64,000 bases of DNA, from positions 61,820-125,819 of the forward strand of contig WSXV01000006.1 in NCBI GenBank assembly GCA_009773475.1, in the 5' to 3' direction. The notes under the pieces are model-generated. The model was not told the origin of the DNA. It did not search any database and saw only the letters and a list, made by a program, of their open reading frames with translations. The translations under genes and the position numbers were made by a program. Source of the DNA: Desulfobulbaceae bacterium (lineage in GTDB: Bacteria; Desulfobacterota; Desulfobulbia; Desulfobulbales; Desulfocapsaceae). The number at the start of each line of letters is the position of its first letter. Position 1 is the first letter of the stretch. Shown one piece after another: positions 37,210-45,345 of the stretch.

Positions 37210-39585
37210 TTATGCGCTGTAAAGCGCCTGTTCCAGTTCGCGCACGGCTTGCTGGTATTGATCCAGCCCACCAAAGGCCCGGATGATTTCCATGGGCGTG
37301 CCGAATTCATTAAAAGGCGAGATCGTGAGGATCTGCGTCTCTTCAATCTGCCCCACCCCTTCATCGGCATATTTGTCGAGCAGTGCCGCAAGCACTCTTT
37401 GCGCCTGCTCCCCGTAGCGGCTGAAGTAGTTGCGTTTTTTGACCTGTGCCGCGCGCTCCTTGCGGGTAAGTGGCGGCTTGTCCCAGGCCACATGGCAGAC
37501 GAGGTCGAAGGGGTCGCAATCTCGGCCGATCTCCTCGGCCAGGGCGTCAAAGAAAACACCCTCATTGGCCAGTTCTTCGATGATAGCTTGTTTTTTGTCA
37601 GCACTACTCCAGCGCCGCAGGAAGTCATCCAAGGATGCAAACTCCTTCACCAGGGTTTTGCGGGTGTAGTCCTTCAGTGACTCGGTGATCAGTTTGCCGC
37701 CCGCATCAAAATACTGAACCCGCTCGGCAGCCACCCTGACCTCGACATCGGCAACAATATAGCGGCGTACGCCAAAGCCTTCTCCGTCAGTGCCGGGTTC
37801 GGCAACACCGGTCCACTCGTTGCCTTCTCCCGGTTCCGGGTAAGTATAACCATCGTCAGACATGCCATCTTCCGGCTCATCGGGTGGCACTGGCGAATCA
37901 TCAGGATGGGCCGGAATGTAAATCTGAACCGGGTCACCATCGAAATCAGGATCAGCGAAAAGTTCGGTGGCCTTCTTGAAATCGATGATGGTGAAGTAGA
38001 ACTTGCCATAATCTTCGTTGATGCGAGTGCCGCGCCCGATGATCTGCTTAAATTCGGTCATCGACTGAATTCGCTGGTCGAGCACGATCAGCTTGCAGGT
38101 CTGGGCGTCGATGCCGGTGGACATCAGCTTGGAGGTAGTGGCGATTACCGGGTATCTGGACTCCGGGAAGATGAAGTTGTCGAGCTCCGCTTTTCCCTCT
38201 TCGTTATCACCGGTTATGCGCATGACGTACTTGGCGTTTTGAGCGACCAAATCGCCGTTCTCGTTGACCAAGGCCTGCCGCATCCGCTCGGCGTGATCGA
38301 TATTGTCGCAGAATACGATGGTCTTGTCGAAACGATTGGTCTGCTTGAGAAACTCACTAATCTTTTTGGCCACCAATTGGGTTCGTTTTTCCAATACCAG
38401 ATTTTTATCGAAGTCCTTCTGATTGTAGATGCGATCTTCGATTTCATTGCCGTTCTTATCCACCATGCCCTTGTCTGGACGCCAACCGGTGAGATCTTTG
38501 TCGAGGTCGATGCGCACCACCTTATAGGGGGCAAGAAAGCCGTCGTCTATGCCCTGCCGGAGCGAGTAGGTGTAAATCGGCTCATGAAAATAATCAATAT
38601 TGGATACTTCTTTTGTTTCCTTGGGGGTCGCGGTCAGGCCGATCTGGGTGGCCGAGGAGAAATAGTCAAGGATCTGCCGCTACGCCGAATCGTCTGCCGC
38701 ACTGCCCCGATGACACTCATCCACCACAATCAGATCGAAGAAATCTGGGCTGAACTGCTTGTAAATGTTCTGGGACTCTTCCGTGCCGGTCACTGCCTGA
38801 TACAGCGAGAGATAAATCTCAAAAGCCTTATTCGCCTGCCGCTTCTGGATCTTGGTCATCGCCGCCCCAAAGGGCTTGAAATCGTTGGTCATGGTCTGAT
38901 CGACCAGGATGTTCCTGTCGGCGAGGAACAGGATACGTTTTTTTGTCTTGGACTTCCAGAGCCGCCAGATGATCTGGAAAGCCGTATAGGTCTTACCGGT
39001 ACCGGTGGCCATCACCAGCAGAATGCGATTCTGGCCCTGCGAAATCGCTTCGATGGTCTTGTTGATGGCCAGGATCTGGTAGTAACGGGGCGTTTTGTTG
39101 CTGCCGTCGCTGTAGTAATCCTGGGTGACCAGATTGCTCTGCTGCTCAGTTAAACCTTTGTGGGTACACAACCACTGCCAAAGGATTTCGGCAGTCGGAA
39201 ATTCATTGAGGGTAAGTTCGCGCTCGATGATGCCGTCTGCGGCAAGCTTGTTATGAAACAGAAAGCCATCTCCGTTAGAGCTGAAGACAAACGGGACCTG
39301 TAACAGGTCGGCATACCCCAAGCCTTGTTGCATACCATCACCAACGGAGTGTTTATTGTCCTTAGCCTCGATGACGGCAATGGGAATATTGGGCTTATAG
39401 AACAGGACATAATCAACCCGTTTATGTTTGGCGCGGGTGTGAAGCTTGCCACGAACGATAATTCGCCCTTTGGTCAAGGGAAATTCTTCACGGATCTGGG
39501 TGGCGATATCCCAACCGGCCTGTTCTAAGGCTGGGGTGATGAATTTCGTACAGATGTCGCGTTCTGAGAGGTTTTTTTTATTCAT
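37210..39585 (-). pseudogene. hsdR: Type I restriction subunit hsdR interrupted by one in-frame amber codon
   Basis: A single frame runs from the ATG at 39585 to 37210 (about 791 codons) except for TAG at 38680-38682, codon 302. Before it are the nuclease motif (V-D-Y-V-L-F then A-V-I-E-A-K-D), Walker A (M-A-T-G-T-G-K-T) and the DECH box (V-V-D-E-C-H-R-G-S). Immediately after it come R-Q-I-L-D-Y-F and motif III G-L-T-A-T-P, then the helicase C half with G-R-G-T-R-I. The residue expected at codon 302 is Trp (TGG), so one base change explains the break. It resembles the EcoEI-type R subunit. Readthrough or a sequencing error are alternatives. It is first in the operon. Confidence 0.88.
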
Positions 39586-39866
39586 CAATCAATTACGGGG
39601 GCATTGTGTTTGCTTGATGACAACCAGAGGCCAGTCATCAATAGTGGATACCAAAACAGTCGTAACTATTCTTTGCTATTTATAAAACCGGCATTTAAAT
39701 GCCACCTGAGAAAATCAGCAAAGTTGTTTCAGTATTATCTAACGGTTATAAAGAATCCCAATGTTTTCCGCAATTGTTCAAATCACTTCCTGGCGAACCG
39801 GGCCCTATTGACGTCCTCCACAACACGCCGATTAGCGGCAATAGAGTCACGGAGGATCATCTTGTG

Positions 39867-40276
39867 TCAGCCGACAAAGAGGTTCACAATCAACATGATC
39901 ATCAAATCCTTCTGTCTGGGATCGCCCTCGGCAATCATCAAGGCCAGTGCCACCATTCCGTTATCATTGATGACGGAATGGTCAAGCAGATTGTACTCTT
40001 TCAGGAACCGCAGGCAGAAAAAAGACGCCAACTGCCCGGATGCCTCTCCCCGCAGCAGGAAATCGTCCTTGAGCGCCTTGATGGATTTCCCGGTCCGGCT
40101 ATAATCAAGTGATTGTTGGGGGGGGGATGGCGGGAGATAACGGATTGATCTCTTTAAAAGAGTTCAACCATTTGGACCTGACGCAACCAGACCGTCTCCT
40201 TCCCGAGGTGGACTTCAAGCAGGCTCTGCCCGCCTTCGATCTGGCAGATGACTATTTCACCCTGTTCATTCTTTAT
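39867..40276 (-). pseudogene. Decayed second copy of the rhuM-like gene
   Basis: Translating the minus strand gives two blocks clearly matching the intact RhuM protein at 41337-42314. The N-terminal block (K-N-E-Q-G-E-I-V-I, then L-L-E-V-H-L-G-K-E-T-V-W) has an ATA where the ATG should be and a TAA inside L-F-*-R-D-Q-S. The C-terminal block (L-D-Y-S-R-T-G-K-S, then A-L-M-I-A-E-G-D-P-R-Q-K) ends in TGA at 39867. About 560 bp are missing in two internal deletions, one at a 9-base G run (40118-40126). It was made by duplication and is dead. The 281 bp between it and hsdR hold nothing I can assign. Confidence 0.85.
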
Positions 40277-40387
40277 GCAACGCCACGGTGTCGCATGTTT
40301 GAAGAAAAAAATAGTGCTTACAGCAGGTTATGGGCTGCCATGCATCAAATCCTGCGACACGGTGGACAATTGCCGGCTACCAGATCC

Positions 40388-40466
40388 AGCCCCGATGAAC
40401 GGGATGAGTGCCTTACAGGTTATTTTCGGATAAAAAAACAAGAAAATAATCTGTAGGGCACTAATG
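40388..40466 (-). repeat. 80-nt two-hairpin repeat, copy 1
   Basis: On the minus strand this is AGTGCC...ACAGATTATTTTCTTG, a T-rich loop, then CGAAAATAACCTGT...GGCACT, forming a long stem, followed by the small hairpin CCCGTTCATCGGG. It starts 8 nt after the rubredoxin stop codon, so it also makes a plausible 3' end for that transcript. Copies 2 and 3 are at 55769-55848 and 57783-57862. Confidence 0.8.
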
Positions 40467-40474
40467 ATCCGACT

Positions 40475-40633
40475 TTAGTCAGCCTTAAAAAAATCTTCTT
40501 TGGCGGCACCACATTTAGGACAGACCCAGTTTTCCGGAACATCTTCCCACGGGGTACCAGCCTCAACTCCATGCTCATAATCTCCTTCTTCAGGATCATA
40601 AATATAGCCGCAAGGGCATTCCCATTTCTGCAT
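40475..40633 (-). CDS. Rubredoxin
   Basis: 52 residues with the two iron-binding motifs C-P-C-G-Y-I-Y-D-P (C-x2-C counted as C6/C8 spacing typical of short rubredoxin variants) and C-P-K-C-G-A-A-K, plus the conserved [11 protein letters not shown]. It is a one-electron carrier in the cytoplasm of anaerobes, often serving oxygen or superoxide reductases. I chose the ATG at 40633 because AGGAGG precedes it; the longer frame adds a non-conserved leader. A CMD-family gene lies upstream on the same strand. Confidence 0.93.
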   Translation of the reverse strand: MQKWECPCGYIYDPEEGDYEHGVEAGTPWEDVPENWVCPKCGAAKEDFFKAD

Positions 40634-40852
40634 GACACGCCTCCTCTTGAAAATAGTTAAATAAATCCAATCTTGCTTAATACTTACAACATCTTGACAA
40701 CGACATGTCAAGAAGATGGCAGCTCAACAAATGATCCCGTCAGCTCTTCAAGGATATTGAAAAGCTGGCTTTTGTATCCCATGGCCATGGCAAGATTTAA
40801 AGCGCCATGGATGAGAATGTCAACCATCCTTTGTGCGAAATCACCCATTTTT

Positions 40853-41182
40853 CTATTTGTTCGTTTTCTTTTCTATTACAGCCTGGGACCAGGACAGGGC
40901 GGCCATGGCCTGGGGAAATCCTATCGTTGTAATCAGAAGCAGCAGGGTGTGAGAGATCTCTTCGGGACTTGCTCCCACCTCCAATGCCCTGCGGGTATGG
41001 GAACATACCGATCCTTCCGACTGCATCGTGGCTGCAGCCGCTAACTGAACCAGATGAGAGGTCTTCTCGTCGAGGGGTCCAGCCGTGCGCAGAGTTGTGC
41101 CAAGAGCTGCAGCGGCACTCATAACCTCCGGAAACTGTTTGCTTATCTTCTTGTAAAACGACGGATTGTTTTTCTCAGACAT
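40853..41182 (-). CDS. Carboxymuconolactone decarboxylase / AhpD-like protein
   Basis: 109 residues of the CMD family: D-E-K-T-S-H-L-V-Q-L-A-A-A, then G-S-V-C-S-H-T-R-R-A-L-E-V-G-A-S-P-E-E-I. Only one Cys is present at the usual C-x-x-C site (C-S-H), so classical AhpD disulfide chemistry is not certain. Members act as peroxidase partners or decarboxylases; the substrate here is unknown. Its neighbours rubredoxin and this gene suggest an oxidative-stress theme, which is inference. Confidence 0.85.
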   Translation of the reverse strand: MSEKNNPSFYKKISKQFPEVMSAAAALGTTLRTAGPLDEKTSHLVQLAAAATMQSEGSVCSHTRRALEVGASPEEISHTLLLLITTIGFPQAMAALSWSQAVIEKKTNK

Positions 41183-41336
41183 TGGATGTCTCCTTGTACG
41201 AGGTTATATAAGGTGGATAGCCTGAAAGGATTTTCAGCCCCCCACCATACTTACAGTGGCACTTCCTGGATTTTCCTGACCTGCTTTGCTTGATATTATT
41301 CATCCTCAAGAAAAACCAAAAGGGAAAGGGATCAGG

Positions 41337-42314
41337 TTATTCTGTATAACCGGCAAGAAGATTCATAATCAGCCTGATCATCAGCTCCTTCTGCCGTGGG
41401 TCGCTTTCGGCAAGCAACAAAGCCAGGGCCACCAGGGCGTTGTCGTTGATGCCGGATTGATCGAGCAGGTCGTTTTCTTTGAGGAACAGCAGGAAGAGAA
41501 AAGCGCCGATGCGTTTGTTGCCATCGCTGAAGGGGTGATCCTTGATGATGAAGTATAGGAGGTGGGCCGCCTTTTCTTCCACGCTGGCATAGAGATCCTG
41601 ACCGCCAAAGGTCTGGTCGAGATTGCCGAGAATCCCCTGGAGAAGATGCTCCCGCTCCAGACCGAAAAGCCCGGAGGCCTCGCCCCGCGCCAGCAGATCG
41701 TCATTAAGCGCCTTGATGGCTTTTCCGGTTCGGCCGTAATCAAGGGATTGTTTGGCTGGATGGCGGTTCTTTGGCATCTCCAGCCGGTCTTCATCGTAGC
41801 GCAGGAGCAGCGACCAGGATCTGGCATACCTGCCGACCACCTCCAGCACCGCTTTCCCTTCATCCGTCACCAGTTCGTTGCGATGCAGAGTCCGGGTCAG
41901 GAGGGCAACCGCCTGTTCCAGGTCGGCAAAACCCTTTTCGGCCAGCCGATTTTGGTTGAGGCTGTATCCCTTGAGGAGATGCTCTTTCAGTACGGAAGTC
42001 GCCCAGATGCGGAACTGGCTGCCACGTTGCGACTTGACCCGATAGCCCACGGAGATGATGACATCAAGGTTGTAAAATGCGGCGGGTTTGTCCGAATTTG
42101 CAATATGCATTTTTTGCATATTGCTTTCTTCCTCCAATTCCCCTTCCTTGAAGACGTTACGGAGATGACGGGAGATAACAGATTGATCCCTCTTGAAAAG
42201 TTCAACCATTTGAGCCTGACTCAACCAGACCGTCTCCTTCCCGAGGTGGACTTCAAGCAGGCTTTGCCCGCCCTCGGTCTGGTAGATGATTATTTCACCA
42301 TGCTCGTTCTTCAT
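41337..42314 (-). CDS. RhuM/Fic-DOC-type virulence-associated protein
   Basis: 325 residues. The N-terminal RhuM domain is recognisable by T-V-W-L-S-Q-A-Q-M-V-E-L-F and V-I-S-R-H-L-R-N-V-F, followed by F-Y-N-L-D-V-I-I-S-V-G-Y-R-V. The C-terminal part is Fic/DOC-like (H-P-F-S-D-G-N-K-R-I-G-A-F, about 265-277, the HPFxxGNxR active loop) and so may AMPylate or phosphorylate targets. A decayed copy lies 1 kb downstream at 39867-40276. It may be a toxin or a nucleic-acid-linked accessory of the defence island. Confidence 0.92.
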   Translation of the reverse strand: MKNEHGEIIIYQTEGGQSLLEVHLGKETVWLSQAQMVELFKRDQSVISRHLRNVFKEGELEEESNMQKMHIANSDKPAAFYNLDVIISVGYRVKSQRGSQFRIWATSVLKEHLLKGYSLNQNRLAEKGFADLEQAVALLTRTLHRNELVTDEGKAVLEVVGRYARSWSLLLRYDEDRLEMPKNRHPAKQSLDYGRTGKAIKALNDDLLARGEASGLFGLEREHLLQGILGNLDQTFGGQDLYASVEEKAAHLLYFIIKDHPFSDGNKRIGAFLFLLFLKENDLLDQSGINDNALVALALLLAESDPRQKELMIRLIMNLLAGYTE

Positions 42315-42405
42315 ATTCAGCCGTCAACGTCTCATTCAATTGCTCAATCAAGGTATATCTCAATCAAAAAGAGTATTTTGGTCTCACTTGTGATATATTA
42401 AAACC

Positions 42406-42603
42406 ATGCAAAATAAAAGCCTGAAAGAAACCAATCCCTATCTGGAAGACCCTATAATACGAGAAAGAGGGCTCTGGTCTACCGTGTCCTCATCTTCGGC
42501 AATTGAGGGTGTCCGGGTCGCTAAAGAAAAAGTAACCATGACTTCCAATGTAACGGTTACTTCCCCTCGTAAGCCTGCAGAGTCCGGAAAATCACCGCGT
42601 TGA
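42406..42603 (+). CDS. Small protein of the N-P-Y-L-x-D-P family
   Basis: 65 residues with T-N-P-Y-L-E-D-P and S-S-S-S-A-I-E-G-V-R-V-A, a motif found in short proteins accompanying Fic or HEPN-type genes. A TATATT box ends 6 nt before the ATG and no Shine-Dalgarno is present, so translation from a leaderless mRNA is possible. The last 12 residues overlap, antisense, the fic remnant at 42557. Function unknown; probably an antitoxin-like partner whose toxin gene has decayed. Confidence 0.5.
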   Translation: MQNKSLKETNPYLEDPIIRERGLWSTVSSSSAIEGVRVAKEKVTMTSNVTVTSPRKPAESGKSPR

Positions 42604-42700
42604 AGAATTTTTCCATGGGCTGGTAGTCTCTATCCAGACCTTTTCGTACTGCCGTAAAATACTCCGCTCTTCTTTCGGCCGCAAATTCACTGAAATCACC
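42557..42700 (-). pseudogene. 3' fragment of a fic gene
   Basis: About 47 residues on the minus strand (A-A-E-R-R-A-E-Y-F-T-A-V-R-K-G-L-D-R-D-Y then P-M-E-K-F-F) match the characteristic C-terminal tail of cell-filamentation-type Fic proteins. The HPFxxGN catalytic region is absent; the upstream sequence belongs to another gene in another frame. It is a remnant, overlapping the small plus-strand ORF. Confidence 0.55.
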
Positions 42701-43061
42701 ACAGAACAATGACCTTTTTCCCGTCCTGCATGGCGGCGCGGATCTTTTCCATGTGACGCAGGGCGGCAATTTCCCGCTCAATATCGCCCGGACGGACAGA
42801 CAATTTTTCGGCCAGTTCGGCCTGGCTCAAGCCGCCTGTTTTTTGAATCAGCTCCAGGATCTTCTGCTGGAGGCTTCCCTCATGTTCTGTTGTATCTCCC
42901 CGTTCTTTGCAAAAACCTGCGCTGCGCACGGCCCAGGGATCACAGGTTCGTGCCGGAGACAAGGCGTCCATATAGCAATCATCGCACAATATCCGTCCAT
43001 GGAAATCTCTTCCCTCGCCCTCTTCAATCTCTGCCCCGCAATTTTCTTTTTGGCACAACAT
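42696..43061 (-). CDS. Zinc-ribbon / winged-helix small protein
   Basis: 121 residues. An N-terminal zinc-binding region has C-x4-C (M-L-C-Q-K-E-N-C) and L-C-D-D-C, and a C-terminal winged-helix domain has L-S-Q-A-E-L-A-E-K-L-S-V-R-P-G-D-I. The design suggests a small DNA-binding regulator; no family name is certain. I chose the ATG at 43061 (six nt after GGAG) over the TTG two codons upstream. It overlaps the fic remnant by a few bases and precedes it on the same strand. Confidence 0.65.
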   Translation of the reverse strand: MLCQKENCGAEIEEGEGRDFHGRILCDDCYMDALSPARTCDPWAVRSAGFCKERGDTTEHEGSLQQKILELIQKTGGLSQAELAEKLSVRPGDIEREIAALRHMEKIRAAMQDGKKVIVLW

Positions 43062-43138
43062 GATCAACTCCGTTTCCTGAAAAATTTGAACTGTCGAACC
43101 GGTTAAGGTTCGATGGATGGTCTGGGTAAATCCTGATG

Positions 43139-44194
43139 TTATTTCTTGGTCTGCTTGATCGCCGCTTGCCCAACCCTGGCGCTGGTTTTGGCTTTTTTCC
43201 GCTTCTCGGCATAGGCCGTCACATTCAACTCCGACTCTTTTTTGAGCTTCACATAATTGCCATAATGTTCCGCCAGCATCTGACCACCTTTTATTGCCGG
43301 CACAACGGCACAGCCGGGTTCATTGGTGTGGCTGCAGTTGGTGAAGCGGCAACTGAGGGCGAGTTCCCGGATATCATCAAAGCATTCGCCGATTCCTTCG
43401 CTGGCAGCAAAAAGGCCGAACTCCCGCATTCCCGGCGTATCGACAAACATGGCGCCCTGCTCAAGGACGATCAGCTGACGACGGACCGTCGTGTGCCGGC
43501 CTTCTCCGGAATCACTGACCGAGCCTGTTTTCAAGGTGTCGTGGCCAGTGAGCCGGTTGATCAGCGTTGACTTGCCAACCCCTGATGAACCAAGAAGGCA
43601 GTAGGTTTTTCCAGGGCCCATCAGCTCTCTGATCTGCTCCAGACCAGCCCCGGTAACATTGCTGAGGGCAATGATCCGGGCACTGATGCCTGCGCCGCGA
43701 ATGGCTGCAATCAATTGTTCCAGCTCTTCCACACTGACCAGATCGGTCTTGGTCAGAACGAGCACGGATTCGACATGCCCTTCACTGGCCATCACCAGAT
43801 AGCGTTCCAGCCTGGCCACATTAAAATCGAAATGGCAGGACTGAACGATGAAGGCGATGTCAATATTGGCAGCGATCATCTGCATCTCGACGTTCTTGCC
43901 GGAAGATTTCCGGTGGAGAAACGACTTTCTGGGCAGCACCGCATGGATGCTCGCGCTGGTTTCAGCGTCGTAATGGACACAAACCCAATCTCCGACGCAG
44001 GGCATATCCATGGTCGAGTCGGTGGAGTTGAGGAATCGACCTGTGGTCTTGGCCGACACTTCCCCCTCCTCATTGCGGACCACATACCAGCCGCGATCAA
44101 CCGCCGTCACCCTGGCCATCCGCTGCTCCGGCTGACAGCGTTCAGCCGCCTGGTTCTGAAACCAGGGGTCCAATCCAAGTTCGCTCAATTCCAT
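43139..44194 (-). CDS. rsgA: Ribosome small-subunit biogenesis GTPase RsgA
   Basis: 351 residues. An N-terminal OB fold (about 30-105) precedes a circularly permuted GTPase: L-T-K-T-D-L (G4) comes before G-S-S-G-V-G-K-S-T-L-I-N (Walker A, about 201-212) and D-T-P-G (G3). A C-terminal zinc knuckle contains C-x-F-x-N-C-x-H (C-R-F-T-N-C-S-H). It helps mature the 30S subunit. The gene starts near a GGAAA motif. The DUF2156 gene follows upstream with 24 bp. Confidence 0.96.
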   Translation of the reverse strand: MELSELGLDPWFQNQAAERCQPEQRMARVTAVDRGWYVVRNEEGEVSAKTTGRFLNSTDSTMDMPCVGDWVCVHYDAETSASIHAVLPRKSFLHRKSSGKNVEMQMIAANIDIAFIVQSCHFDFNVARLERYLVMASEGHVESVLVLTKTDLVSVEELEQLIAAIRGAGISARIIALSNVTGAGLEQIRELMGPGKTYCLLGSSGVGKSTLINRLTGHDTLKTGSVSDSGEGRHTTVRRQLIVLEQGAMFVDTPGMREFGLFAASEGIGECFDDIRELALSCRFTNCSHTNEPGCAVVPAIKGGQMLAEHYGNYVKLKKESELNVTAYAEKRKKAKTSARVGQAAIKQTKK

Positions 44195-44218
44195 GGGAGG
44201 AATTTCCTTCTTGCAGTC

Positions 44219-45148
44219 TCAATTCGCATGTATCTTCTCAATGGGTAAACGTCGTTGCGGATCAACCGGCCCTTGGCCACCGGCCCCGGGCAGGATAATC
44301 CGCACTTTTTCGACCAGATAGTCTGGATAATAGCTCTCTTTTGATTGGCGCAGGCCGGGGATTCCAAGATCCTGCTCCCGGTTGACATGGGAAAAGCCGG
44401 TAAGATTATTTTCGGCAAAGCACTGATTGATCATCTGCCCCAGGCCCTGGAACCGGGGCATGGCCTTCTCAAAATGGCAGACCGCGGTGGTGGGATTGAG
44501 GGCCTCGCCGATGGTAAAGGCCTCGATGGTTCCATCAATGCGGATGGCGCAGCCGGTCAGACCAAACTCCTGGTAGTGCAGCAGGGTTTCCTCTATCGCC
44601 TGATATTCGCCGCACAACCCAGGCTCGGCCTTGCAGTCCCGGGCGGCGCACCATCGATCCTGCATGGCCAGACACTGGGAAATAATCTCCGGGGTGATGG
44701 GTTCATATTGACAGGGATAGGCGGCCTGACACTGATGGATATGATTTCTCTTTTTGGTATAATTCCTGCCGGCAAGCCCGGCCAGATCTTCACAGCGATA
44801 GACATAGTCGGCATTGTCGCGATCCTCAAGAACCATCACCCCGGGCAGCAGCTGGAGTCCCTCGATATTCGCCTTGGGATAGCGCTCCGCTCCCGTTATC
44901 TCACTCCCGTATTCGCTTATGACATCAACCAGAGAGACCGGCCCGACCGGTTTGCCGAGGAGCACCCGTCCCGTTCGGGTCTCGGCAAAAATGACCAGTG
45001 ATTCCTTGAAGATATCTATCAGGATCGGCCGGGTTCGGCGCCAGGCGTAGAGATTGGTGAAGGTCAGCTCCGAGGTCTGGGGCGGGAAGCGGCGAAGATA
45101 CTCGTTCACCAGAAGGCGGTCATCAAGGGCAAGGGGGTGCAGGGTCAT
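44219..45148 (-). CDS. DUF2156 / phosphatidylglycerol-lysyltransferase-domain protein
   Basis: 309 residues. The protein has the two GNAT-like lobes typical of DUF2156: N-L-Y-A-W-R near the front, Y-V-Y-R-C-E-D-L and the K-K-R-N-H-I stretch, then F-T-I-G-E-A-L-N and V-N-R-E-Q-D-L-G-I-P-G-L-R-Q-S-K-E-S-Y-Y-P, a signature of aminoacyl-transferase-like proteins. It lacks the membrane domain of MprF, so the acceptor is unknown. I chose the ATG at 45148 (AGGA upstream) as the start of the conserved part. Confidence 0.85.
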   Translation of the reverse strand: MTLHPLALDDRLLVNEYLRRFPPQTSELTFTNLYAWRRTRPILIDIFKESLVIFAETRTGRVLLGKPVGPVSLVDVISEYGSEITGAERYPKANIEGLQLLPGVMVLEDRDNADYVYRCEDLAGLAGRNYTKKRNHIHQCQAAYPCQYEPITPEIISQCLAMQDRWCAARDCKAEPGLCGEYQAIEETLLHYQEFGLTGCAIRIDGTIEAFTIGEALNPTTAVCHFEKAMPRFQGLGQMINQCFAENNLTGFSHVNREQDLGIPGLRQSKESYYPDYLVEKVRIILPGAGGQGPVDPQRRLPIEKIHAN

Positions 45149-45277
45149 GGGGTTCCTGTGAAGGTGAGGCAGGCGAAGGGGAAAGATTAAGGACTGCAAA
45201 ATTCATCCGTTCATCTAACCACATTCACGATGCCATTCAAAGGGATATGGTGGACAAGCCGGCATCCACAGAAAAAT

Positions 45278-45306
45278 TTGCATCCCGGCCCAGGGCTTTC
45301 TATAAT
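45278..45306 (+). promoter_or_regulatory. Strong sigma70 promoter of the adenine deaminase gene
   Basis: TTGCAT (45278-45283), exactly 17 bp, then a perfect TATAAT (45301-45306). Transcription would begin near 45313, which places the earlier in-frame start at 45247 upstream of the mRNA start and supports ATG 45346 with its AAAGGAGA site. Confidence 0.75.
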
Positions 45307-45345
45307 GTCAGACTCGCAGAACCTTCCCCATTCAAAGGAGAACAG

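Noticed and set aside
38680..38682. Amber codon in hsdR as pyrrolysine
   Set aside because: The residue is expected to be Trp in a helicase region; there is no reason for Pyl there and no Pyl gene in the window.
40118..40126. Phase-variable G-tract controlling a gene
   Set aside because: The run lies inside the decayed rhuM copy, which has several other lesions, so switching could not restore it.
45200..45345. Possible purine riboswitch upstream of adenine deaminase
   Set aside because: The conserved loop sequences are absent and the leader is only about 33 nt from the predicted start of transcription.
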